A stretch of 64,000 bases of DNA from Shewanella insulae (GTDB taxonomy: Bacteria > Pseudomonadota > Gammaproteobacteria > Enterobacterales > Shewanellaceae). The first letter of the stretch is position 1; each line of letters starts with the position of its first letter. The stretch is from assembly GCF_009831655.1 (NCBI RefSeq), contig NZ_WRPA01000002.1:186001-250000 (forward strand), read 5' to 3'. The notes under the pieces are model-generated. The model had not been told where the DNA came from. It searched no databases and saw nothing but the letters and a program-made list of their open reading frames with translations. A program made the translations under genes and the position numbers. This document shows, one piece after another, positions 24,951 to 32,802 of the stretch.

Positions 24951-27008
24951 ATGGTGCAGCGTCTCTCTTACCTTACTCTCTCTATCGGCACGGCCTTGCT
25001 GGCTTTACCCTTCGCCCACGCTCAGGAAGCCGCCTTCGAAGTCATAGAAGTTCACGGTGCCCACCAGGGCAGCTATACCGCTGTGACACCCGAGGCACAG
25101 GCTCCCGTCAGCGACATCAGCGCCCTGCTCACCCAGCTACCCGGCACGGCCGTCAACGGTAACGGCCCACTGACCGGCATAGCACAATATCGCGGCCTGT
25201 TCGGCGACAGAGTCAACACCCAGGTCAATGGCGTCTCCCTCGCCGGTGCCGGCCCAAATGCCATGGATACTCCGCTAAGCTATGCCAGCCTGATCAACAG
25301 TGAAAGGGTCGAGATGCACCGCGGCATAGCACCCGTCTCAGCCGGCACTAACACAGTAGGCGGCAGCATCAAGGTGATCGAGTCCCAGGCCAGCTTTAAC
25401 GATACTCAGGGCCGCATCGCCGCCCAGTATCAAGGCAATGGCGCCCAGAGTCACCTGGGGGCTAAGGTCAATGTGGGCGGCGAGACACACGCCCTGCTGG
25501 TCTATGGCGACCTGATGCATGGAGATGAGGATATGAAATCTGGCGCCAATCTCCGCATCTCTCCCACAGGCTACGACAAGCAGATCATAGGCGGGCAATA
25601 TCGCTTCAACCTCAGCGACAAGGGGCTCGACGATGAATCCATCGCCATTGGCTATCAACACCTGGAAACCACAGAGGCGGGCACCCCGGCACTGCCGATG
25701 GATATCGACTTCATCCGCACCGACAGGGTGAAAGTCGAAGGCGAGCATAGGCTCGACACCTGGGAGCTCAACTGGCATCTGGCCTTTAGCGACGCCAGAC
25801 ATGGCATGGACAACTTTAGCGAACGTCAGAAGCCCGAGAGCGCCAACGCCCGTTACAACAACGCCGAGAGCCAAAGTTATGACATGGCGCTGACACTAGG
25901 CAGAGATGCCTGGCTATTTGGCCTGGACAGCCAGCTGAGTGAGCACAATTCGCTGATCACAGATCCCACTAAGCCCATGTTCAGGGTCGATAACTTCAAC
26001 AAGGTGCAGGAAGACACCTACAGCGCCTTCGCCCAGTGGCAACAGGATATCGACCAATGGCATTGGCAACTCGGCGCTAGGGTGAAACACTACCGCACCG
26101 ATGCCGATGAGGTCAGCCACTCCATGGCTGGCGCCATGCCGGCCATCAAGATGTTGATGGACAGATATAACCAGGCGGATCGTGCCCAGACACAGACCGG
26201 GCTGGATCTGGTGATCAACGGCCGCTATCGCGTCAACGAGGAGCTAACCTGGATACTCGGGTTGGCCCGCAAGCAGGACAGCGCCAGCTATCAGCAGAGA
26301 TACCTGTGGATCCCGATGCAATCGACCGGCGGACTCGCCGACGGCCGCACCTATGTGGGCAAGATGGATCTGGATCTAGAGACAGCCTATCAGCTGGAAC
26401 TGGGTGCCGATTTCAATCGCCAGGGACTAAACATCAGCCCTCGGATCTTCCTGCATCGCATCGACGACTATATCCAGGGGGTGAAGTCGACCGATCCCGC
26501 GGTGATCATGGCCGCCAACATGATGGGCAGCCAAGATCCTATGGAGTTTGCCAATGTCGATGCCCAGCTACTGGGGATGGATATTAATGCCAGCTATGAG
26601 ATCTCAGACCAATGGCAGCTGGATCTCCTAGCCAGCTATGTCAGCGGCGAACGCCGTGACATCGACGACAACCTCTATCGCATCGCGCCACCACGGGTAA
26701 ACCTGGGCCTCAACTTCAGAGAAGGTAACTGGTCTGCTCGCATCGAAGGACTAATGGTGGCAGCCCAGGACAAGGTATCAGAGAGCCAGTCGGAGCAGGC
26801 CAGCGCGGGCTACGGCTTAGTTAATCTGGTGCTCGGCTATGACGGGAATGATTGGCAGATCAAGGCCGGGGTCAACAACCTCTTCGATATCGACTATGAA
26901 GATCATCTCGGTGGCTACAACCGGGTGTTCAATGCCGATCTGGCCCCAGGACAACGCATGCCGGGTACGGGCCAGAGCGCCTGGCTCACCGGAGAGTACC
27001 GCTTCTAA
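24951..27008 (+). CDS. TonB-dependent outer-membrane receptor, possibly for copper
   Basis: A 685-residue protein with a signal peptide (ending PFAHA). The plug domain (about residues 30-150) includes ISALLTQLPGTAVNGNGPLT, YRGLFGDRVNTQVNGVSL and SAGTNTVGGSIKVIES. A 22-strand beta-barrel is expected, ending in aromatic EYRF. Two Met-rich stretches (PAIKMLMDRY and IMAANMMGSQDPM) recall OprC/NosA-type copper receptors, but this is suggestive only. Energy would come from TonB-ExbBD. A possible structured leader precedes it and a terminator follows. It is not in an operon. Confidence 0.82.
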   Translation: MVQRLSYLTLSIGTALLALPFAHAQEAAFEVIEVHGAHQGSYTAVTPEAQAPVSDISALLTQLPGTAVNGNGPLTGIAQYRGLFGDRVNTQVNGVSLAGAGPNAMDTPLSYASLINSERVEMHRGIAPVSAGTNTVGGSIKVIESQASFNDTQGRIAAQYQGNGAQSHLGAKVNVGGETHALLVYGDLMHGDEDMKSGANLRISPTGYDKQIIGGQYRFNLSDKGLDDESIAIGYQHLETTEAGTPALPMDIDFIRTDRVKVEGEHRLDTWELNWHLAFSDARHGMDNFSERQKPESANARYNNAESQSYDMALTLGRDAWLFGLDSQLSEHNSLITDPTKPMFRVDNFNKVQEDTYSAFAQWQQDIDQWHWQLGARVKHYRTDADEVSHSMAGAMPAIKMLMDRYNQADRAQTQTGLDLVINGRYRVNEELTWILGLARKQDSASYQQRYLWIPMQSTGGLADGRTYVGKMDLDLETAYQLELGADFNRQGLNISPRIFLHRIDDYIQGVKSTDPAVIMAANMMGSQDPMEFANVDAQLLGMDINASYEISDQWQLDLLASYVSGERRDIDDNLYRIAPPRVNLGLNFREGNWSARIEGLMVAAQDKVSESQSEQASAGYGLVNLVLGYDGNDWQIKAGVNNLFDIDYEDHLGGYNRVFNADLAPGQRMPGTGQSAWLTGEYRF

Positions 27009-27047
27009 AAGTTAACTCGTTTTGGGAACCCTCCACTGCGCTCCCGT

Positions 27048-27080
27048 CCCCGAGCCCCCTGCACGCTCGGGGATTTTTTT
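27048..27080 (+). terminator. Rho-independent terminator after the TonB receptor gene
   Basis: CCCCGAGC and GCTCGGGG form a perfect 8-bp stem with a 9-base loop, followed by A and seven T. The T-run reaches the stop codon of the convergent GGDEF gene. Confidence 0.88.
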
Positions 27081-28062
27081 ATCCACAGACCTGCTTATCA
27101 CGCTTACGGCGCAGCATATCCTCGTCGGCCTGAGCCAGCAGGGTATCCAGACGCACATCCTGATCTACAATCTTATGGCCTATGGTCACAGTCACCTCGG
27201 GCAGATGACTGTCGAGCATGGCATTATCCAGCCCCTGCATGATACGTGTCTCTGTGGCAATCACATCCTCATCACTCTGACACATGAGCAGCACGACAAA
27301 CTCGTCGCCGCCTATGCGGCCTACCACGTCAGATTCCCGTACGCTCTGCTTGATGATCCCCGCCAGTAACTTGAGAACCTCGTCACCCACAGAGTGACCG
27401 TGTCCGTCGTTGATCCCCTTGAAGTCATCGACATCGATATAGAGCATGGCGAGGCGGCTCTCGTTACGCTGGGCCAGCTTGATTCGCTGTCTGGCTAACC
27501 CCTTAAATCCACGACGATTATTGATATGGCACAGCTCATCCAGGTGCGCCAGCTGCTTGAGTTCGCCATAGATATCCAGCAGAGCCAGATCTGCCTCGAG
27601 GATCTCCTTGAGTTCGTGGATCAGCTCAATATAACTGTCCTGATAATCTGTCTTGGCGTAGTCCATCACACAGAAGGTGCCGAAACAGCTGCCATCGGGC
27701 CAAAACACAGGCACCCCGAGATAGGAGGAGAAACCATCCTTCTGTACCTCGGGATTGGTTTCCCAGCAGGCTTCAATCTTGGCATCGGGCACATAAAGCG
27801 CCGCCCGGGTCTCGACGATGCGCCGACAAAAGATGTTGGTATCGGGGGGGATCACCACCCCAGACGGATAGGGATTGCTAACCTGCTTGCTGGCGATAGT
27901 CACCTGAAACCCTTTGGGGGTGTATTGCACCAGAAAACTCGCCGGTGCATTAAACACATGGGCTAACAGGTTAACGGTTTTCTGCCACTTATCGAGCGAG
28001 ATGAGATCGATAGGGTTATCTAGAAGAAAGCGTTCACTGCTGTACAAAGATTCTGTCGACAT
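27079..28062 (-). CDS. GAF-GGDEF diguanylate cyclase
   Basis: A 327-residue cytoplasmic protein starting at the ATG at 28060-28062, which has AAGGAAAGG close upstream. The GAF domain (about residues 20-165) contains SYLGVPVFWPDGSCFGTFCV. The GGDEF domain has YIDVDDFKGINDGHGHSVGD and an intact RIGGDEFVVLL. An inhibitory RxxD site (RESD) lies five residues before the signature. It should make cyclic-di-GMP under GAF control with product inhibition. The GAF domain is a paralogue of that in the EAL-type protein at 13877-15811. It is transcribed alone. Confidence 0.88.
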   Translation of the reverse strand: MSTESLYSSERFLLDNPIDLISLDKWQKTVNLLAHVFNAPASFLVQYTPKGFQVTIASKQVSNPYPSGVVIPPDTNIFCRRIVETRAALYVPDAKIEACWETNPEVQKDGFSSYLGVPVFWPDGSCFGTFCVMDYAKTDYQDSYIELIHELKEILEADLALLDIYGELKQLAHLDELCHINNRRGFKGLARQRIKLAQRNESRLAMLYIDVDDFKGINDGHGHSVGDEVLKLLAGIIKQSVRESDVVGRIGGDEFVVLLMCQSDEDVIATETRIMQGLDNAMLDSHLPEVTVTIGHKIVDQDVRLDTLLAQADEDMLRRKRDKQVCG

Positions 28063-28262
28063 CGCCTTTCCTTTTTCTCGGGAGAACGAGACCGCCTTCC
28101 TAGCGCCCTGACCTAAGGTCAAACACACCTGCCTGTGAACTAGCCATGCCTTAGAGCATAGAGGTCAACGCAGAGCAATTCAAACCCAATAACACACATT
28201 ATAAATGCAACTTTTGTTAAAGTATGGGATGAATGACTCACTAGAACAATGACCATACAAGT

Positions 28263-28799
28263 TTATTGACTAATATCTAGCGGCTTCTTGAGCAGCTTGC
28301 GCTGCAGGGTTCGCCTGTGCATTCCCAGCTGGCGCGCCGTCGCCGACACATTGCCCTTATTGGCAGTCAGCACCTGCTGCAGGTGTTCCCACTCGACCCG
28401 CTTGGGACTCAGGGGCGCCTCATCGACCTCGGGGGCGATCGCCTTGGGCGCCTCTTCGTCCAGCACCTTCAGCAGGGTCGCGGTATCGGCTGGCTTGGTC
28501 AGATAGTTATCGGCCCCCAGTCGCATCGCCTCGACGGCGGTGGCTATGCTGGCATAGCCGGTCAGCAGCACCAGCATTGCCTGGGGGACGGCGCCTTTAA
28601 GCGGCGCAATCAGTGCCAGGCCATTGTCATCGGCCAGCTTCATGTCGAGCAGTATATGGCTAGGTTTAAACTGACGCGCCTTGAGTAGCGCCTGGGTAGC
28701 ATCATGTGCCAGCGCACATTCATAGCCATGCTTGCTCATGCGCCGCGCCAGGATCCCGGCAAAGCTCACCTCATCTTCGATGATCAATAAACGTTTCAT
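28263..28799 (-). CDS. response regulator, RegA/ActR/PrrA-like
   Basis: A 178-residue regulator. The receiver domain has the phospho-acceptor Asp52 (HILLDMKLADDNG), the LLTGYASIATAVEAMRLGAD switch segment and the Lys in YLTKPAD. The C-terminal Fis-type helix-turn-helix (GNVSATARQLGMHRRTLQRK) matches RegA/ActR proteins, which control redox-dependent genes. Unlike typical RegA it lacks a proline-rich linker of usual form; the linker (residues 125-140) is acidic with several Pro. It lies 8 bases after its sensor gene. Confidence 0.85.
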   Translation of the reverse strand: MKRLLIIEDEVSFAGILARRMSKHGYECALAHDATQALLKARQFKPSHILLDMKLADDNGLALIAPLKGAVPQAMLVLLTGYASIATAVEAMRLGADNYLTKPADTATLLKVLDEEAPKAIAPEVDEAPLSPKRVEWEHLQQVLTANKGNVSATARQLGMHRRTLQRKLLKKPLDISQ

Positions 28800-28807
28800 G
28801 CTGCTCC

Positions 28808-30037
28808 CTATATCGGCAGATAGACCTGGGCCACTGTGCCTCCATCCACATGGCTGCCTAAGATGAGACGCCCACCTAGGCGCTCCAGGCTCGCATGACT
28901 AAGCAACAGGGCGACCCCCATCCCCTTGGGCTGCTCGATAATCTGATGACCGAGCTGCTGCACCAAAGACGGCGGAATACCAGAGCCAAAGTCACGCACC
29001 CCAAACACCAACTCATCGCCGTGACCCTGTACCCAGAGAGTCACCTTCTGCTCGCCTGTTACCTCCTGGCTAGCCCTGGCTCCATTTTCGATGAGCGCCA
29101 ATAGAGCCGGTTGCAGGCTTGCATCGACGCGAAGTTGAACCTTCTCCAGCACCTCGTCAGACTGTAGCGATAGGGTCACCGCCGGCATCAGCAGGTTGAC
29201 CTGCTCACTCAAGCCGCTCAGCAATTGCTCGACCGACTCCAGGCGCTGGGCGCCCTCACGGATCGATTCGGTAGCGCTGCGCAGGGCCGTCAGGGTAGAT
29301 TCACACACCGCCAGGGCAGTCCTCATCTCCTGCAGCACGGGCCCATCGCCCTCATCCTGCAGCTCATCCACCAGCAACCTCAGGCTCCCTAGGGGCGTCG
29401 CCAGCCGGTGAGCCATCTGCGCCGAGGCGGTGCCCAGGGCAAGCAACTTCTCCTGACGCAACTGCGCCTCACGCATAAAGGCGAGCTGAGCATCCTGACG
29501 CCGCATGCGCTTGGCCAGCAGGGCCACACTCGTAGTTAACACCAGGGAGGAGATGATGAAGTTGACCCACATCCCCAAATAGTGGGACTGCATATCCATG
29601 CCGTGGTGACTCATGGCGCTTTCAGGCATGGTAAACAGCATCAGGCCGTAGGCCAGGTTCGACAGCAGGGCCAAAGACCAGGGCGCCCAGAAGGGCAACA
29701 GCACGGCTGCGATGGCTATCGGTAGCAATAGCAGGGAGATGAAGGCGTTGGTGGCGCCGCCGGAAAAATAGAGCCAGGAGATCCACAGCAAGGTGTCGAG
29801 CACCAGGGCAATAAACAGCCCGCTATCGCTGCTGAGCAGGGGTTTTCTCAGCCAAAAGGTAAAGCTGAGATAGAAGGCCTCGAGGATAAGGGTGAGGTTC
29901 AGCGCCGGGCTATGGAGCGACAGGCCGAAGGTGTCGGCAAACAGGAAGGTCAGACAGAGTTTTAGCATCAGGGCCATGATGCGCAGCAAGGCCAGTTGGT
30001 CGGCGGCGCGATAGCGGCCATAACTCAGAGTCGTCAC
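28808..30037 (-). CDS. sensor histidine kinase, RegB/PrrB-like
   Basis: A 409-residue kinase with about six membrane segments (residues 15-175). The RegB quinone-site heptapeptide GGxxNPF appears as GGATNAF at residues 93-99, with Ala in place of Pro. The H-box is SAQMAHRLATPLGSLRLL with His210. A Cys (Cys245, LAVCESTL) falls where RegB has its redox-active Cys. The ATPase domain has LIENGARAS (N-box), VRDFGSGIP (G1) and GMGVALLLSHASL (G2). It should phosphorylate the adjacent response regulator according to respiratory state. Confidence 0.85.
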   Translation of the reverse strand: MTTLSYGRYRAADQLALLRIMALMLKLCLTFLFADTFGLSLHSPALNLTLILEAFYLSFTFWLRKPLLSSDSGLFIALVLDTLLWISWLYFSGGATNAFISLLLLPIAIAAVLLPFWAPWSLALLSNLAYGLMLFTMPESAMSHHGMDMQSHYLGMWVNFIISSLVLTTSVALLAKRMRRQDAQLAFMREAQLRQEKLLALGTASAQMAHRLATPLGSLRLLVDELQDEGDGPVLQEMRTALAVCESTLTALRSATESIREGAQRLESVEQLLSGLSEQVNLLMPAVTLSLQSDEVLEKVQLRVDASLQPALLALIENGARASQEVTGEQKVTLWVQGHGDELVFGVRDFGSGIPPSLVQQLGHQIIEQPKGMGVALLLSHASLERLGGRLILGSHVDGGTVAQVYLPI

Positions 30038-30046
30038 ATTGGTTTC

Positions 30047-30970
30047 CTATTTTAGCTCAAAGACTAATCCTATCTTCGCCAAGGCATCACCCGAGCGGAA
30101 CAGGCTGTATTTTACGCCCTGTACGAAGTCGATTTCACTCTTTATTGCCAAAGATTTGAGGCGCGCCATACTCAGGCTGCAGTCCTTCGGCCGCTTGGCA
30201 AGGTCACTCGGACGAGACTGAGGCGACACATGCTGACAACTTAGGCCGAGTATCTCCGCCATCTTAACGAGCATCTGATACTTGGTCATGCGCTCTTCGC
30301 CGGTAAAATGATAGACGCCAGCCACATCGCAAGCCTCTTGCTGGCGCGCCACCAGCTTAACCATGGCGTTGGCAATATCCAGTGTCGAGGTGGGGCTGCG
30401 AACCGCCCAATCGTCCTGCTGGGTAGGCGCCTGGTTCATCAGCTGTTTTAGCATCACCAGAACCGCCGACTCATCTAGCGACTCGACCGGACCATAGAGG
30501 ATAGGCAGGCGCAGCACGGCGAATTCACTGGACACCTCGAGCAAGGCCAGCTCCCCCTCACGCTTGGTCTCGCCATAGAAATTGAGCGGATGAGTCTGGT
30601 CCTGTTCGCCATAATCGGGCGAGATGCCATCGAACACATAATCAGTGGAGATATAACAGAGCCAGGCCCCCTTGACCTTGGCTGCCTGGGCCAGCTGGCG
30701 GGTCGCGGCCAGGTTAAGGGCCTTTGCCGCCTCGGGGTCGCGCTCGGACACATCGGGTCGCCGCTCGGCCGCACAGTGCAGTATCACCTCCGGCTTGTGG
30801 GCCCCGATGAATTGATTCACCGCGCGCTCATCGGTCAGATCCAGTCTATGGGTATCGGATCCCGCGCGCGAATAGCCGCAGGCTAGAATCGTCACATCCT
30901 CCCTGGCAAATCGCTCCACCAGAGCGCGCCCCAGCAGACCGGTGGCGCCGGTTATCATTATCTTCAACAT
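30047..30970 (-). CDS. SDR-family reductase, dTDP-4-dehydrorhamnose reductase/MAT2B-like
   Basis: An extended short-chain dehydrogenase of 307 residues counted from the ATG at 30968-30970. A GTG at 30985, overlapping the yegS stop, is an alternative start. The NAD(P)-binding motif is MITGATGLLGRALVERF. The catalytic YxxxK is YGETK near residue 135, preceded by CYISTDYVFDG. This matches RmlD/MAT2B-like proteins, which act on nucleotide sugars or bind SAM synthetase. No other rhamnose genes are nearby, so the substrate is open. It is transcribed after yegS and ahead of the RegB-like gene with 9-base spacing. Confidence 0.8.
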   Translation of the reverse strand: MLKIMITGATGLLGRALVERFAREDVTILACGYSRAGSDTHRLDLTDERAVNQFIGAHKPEVILHCAAERRPDVSERDPEAAKALNLAATRQLAQAAKVKGAWLCYISTDYVFDGISPDYGEQDQTHPLNFYGETKREGELALLEVSSEFAVLRLPILYGPVESLDESAVLVMLKQLMNQAPTQQDDWAVRSPTSTLDIANAMVKLVARQQEACDVAGVYHFTGEERMTKYQMLVKMAEILGLSCQHVSPQSRPSDLAKRPKDCSLSMARLKSLAIKSEIDFVQGVKYSLFRSGDALAKIGLVFELK

Positions 30971-30981
30971 CAGTTGCTTAC

Positions 30982-31893
30982 TCACCTTATCGGTTCACTG
31001 CCTGGCTGCAGCAAGGGGCATTTATCGGGCAATACCATGGCGATCGCCCCGACCTTAAGCTCAAAATCCACCCGCGACTCGGCGATGGGCTCGCCATCGA
31101 GATTAATGGGCATGGGCGGATTGGAGCGCCAACTGGCCTGGGTATCGCGATAATATTTCACATACTGATTCTCTGCCTTGGGTGACTGCAACTCGGCGAT
31201 CACCTGGGCCAGGGCCTCGATGGGAAATTGGTGCAGGGCTACTAAGTCCATCAGACCATCGTTGATATAGGCATCCGGCGCCAGTTCTTGGCCACCGCCG
31301 GCCTGACGGCCGTTACACACGGCACCCACCAGTAACTGCTGCTTGCTGGCCTCACCATGTATGGTAAATTCACCGTCATAGGGCTTGAAGTTGAGCGCCT
31401 GCACCAGCCCGGACAAAGTATAGGCGCCACCACCGAGAAAGTGTTTCAGCGCCACAGGCGTGTTGGCGGTGACCTGGGCACCAAAGCCACCGCTGGCAAT
31501 ATTCACCACATACCTGTCGTTGGCCCGAATGACATCAACCCCGTAGCTCTCTCCTTCGGCCGCCAGCCTCAGCGCCGCCTCAAAGTCACTTGGCACCTGG
31601 GCGGCGGTGGCAAAGTCGTTGGCAGTGCCCAGCGGTAAGATTGCCAACTCGCAGCGCTTATCCTTGTCATGATCCATCAGGGCACTGACCAGCTCGTTGA
31701 GTGTGCCATCACCGCCCGCCGCAACCAGGCGCTGACAGCCCTCGGCTATCGCCTCATCCACTAGCCGAGCCACATCCCCGGCCTCGAAGGTGACTCGCAC
31801 CTGGATCTCATGGGAGGCTCTCATGCTGGTGATCGCCTGACGCAGCATCTCGTCACCAGCCTTCTTACCATTGAGTATGATACGAAGCTTCAT
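30982..31893 (-). CDS. yegS: lipid kinase YegS
   Basis: A 303-residue diacylglycerol-kinase-fold protein. The start is the ATG at 31891-31893 with AGGAG 7 bases upstream, rather than the longer frame to 31941. Key motifs are VAAGGDGTLNELVSAL (GGDGT), LPLGTANDFATA and VNIASGGFGAQVT. The C-terminus carries LDGEPIAESRVDF, as in YegS, which phosphorylates phosphatidylglycerol in E. coli. It begins a four-gene minus-strand run (yegS, SDR, RegB-like, RegA-like). Confidence 0.88.
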   Translation of the reverse strand: MKLRIILNGKKAGDEMLRQAITSMRASHEIQVRVTFEAGDVARLVDEAIAEGCQRLVAAGGDGTLNELVSALMDHDKDKRCELAILPLGTANDFATAAQVPSDFEAALRLAAEGESYGVDVIRANDRYVVNIASGGFGAQVTANTPVALKHFLGGGAYTLSGLVQALNFKPYDGEFTIHGEASKQQLLVGAVCNGRQAGGGQELAPDAYINDGLMDLVALHQFPIEALAQVIAELQSPKAENQYVKYYRDTQASWRSNPPMPINLDGEPIAESRVDFELKVGAIAMVLPDKCPLLQPGSEPIR

Positions 31894-32096
31894 GTTTATT
31901 CTCCTACTGAGTAGCCTCTCTGATAAAGGCATCAAGCGCACGGCTCATCATAACAGCAAGCGGGCATCGGCCAAACCTGACTCGCCCCGCACAACACCAT
32001 TAAATGAGTTTAATCCAAGGGAATTTGCCGCGCCCGGCGCAACAGGATATCCTCTTAAATTATCAAGGATATCAGGCCTTAGCTCGGAGCTTAACC

Positions 32097-32801
32097 ATGA
32101 ACAGATTAGCCTTACTCACCATTGTCGGCATACTGCTGCCAGCCTGCAGCCAGCAGGCCACACAAGCCAATAGCGGGTTATCCTCACAAGCCAACGAACA
32201 GCCCTCTCCAACGCAGAGCGCGCAACAAACCGAGGGGCAGGCACCAAACAAGACAGAGAAGCACATGGTAAGTCAGCCCAGCTTCAACTGTAGCAGCGAC
32301 GGCCTCTCCAGCATAGAGACCCTGATCTGCCAGGACGGTGAACTTGCCGCCCTGGATCGCCAGATGACCGATGTCTACCAGGCAGCCAGTGCCAAGGCCC
32401 TCAACGAACATCCGCCACTGTTAAAAGCCGAACAGAGAGGCTGGATAAAGGGGCGCAACGAGTGTTGGAAGAGTGACGACAAGCTTGAGTGCGCGCGCGA
32501 CAACTACCGGATGCGTATCGCCGAACTGCAGGCCAGATATCGTCTCATCGCCCCCAGCGCCGAGGTGAGCTATCAATGCGACGGCATCAAAGCCAAAGAG
32601 GTGATGGTGAGCTATTTTGCCACCGAGCCAGCGACCCTGATCGCCGAGTTCGGCGATAGCTCCTCCCTCATGTACAGCCAGCCCAGCGGCAGCGGTAGCC
32701 GTTATCAGGGGCGTAACGAGTCTCTGTGGGAGCACCAAGGTGAGGCGCGCATCACCTGGGGTTATGGCGCCGAGCCCATGATCTGTAAGCTCACCGATTG
32801 A
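32097..32801 (+). CDS. LprI-MliC fusion lipoprotein, probable lysozyme inhibitor
   Basis: A 234-residue lipoprotein. I chose the ATG at 32097 (GGAG 7 bases upstream), which gives a lipobox LLPAC with Cys17. After a Q/S/T-rich linker (residues 20-65) comes an LprI domain with four Cys (FNCSSDGL, ETLICQDGEL, NECWKSDD, LECARDNY). The C-terminal part is MliC-like (SYQCDGI, SGSGSRYQ, MICKLTD). Both domains are known in lysozyme inhibitors of the cell envelope. The phosphatase gene starts one base after its stop, so the two are probably cotranscribed. Confidence 0.82.
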   Translation: MNRLALLTIVGILLPACSQQATQANSGLSSQANEQPSPTQSAQQTEGQAPNKTEKHMVSQPSFNCSSDGLSSIETLICQDGELAALDRQMTDVYQAASAKALNEHPPLLKAEQRGWIKGRNECWKSDDKLECARDNYRMRIAELQARYRLIAPSAEVSYQCDGIKAKEVMVSYFATEPATLIAEFGDSSSLMYSQPSGSGSRYQGRNESLWEHQGEARITWGYGAEPMICKLTD

Positions 32802-32802
32802 T

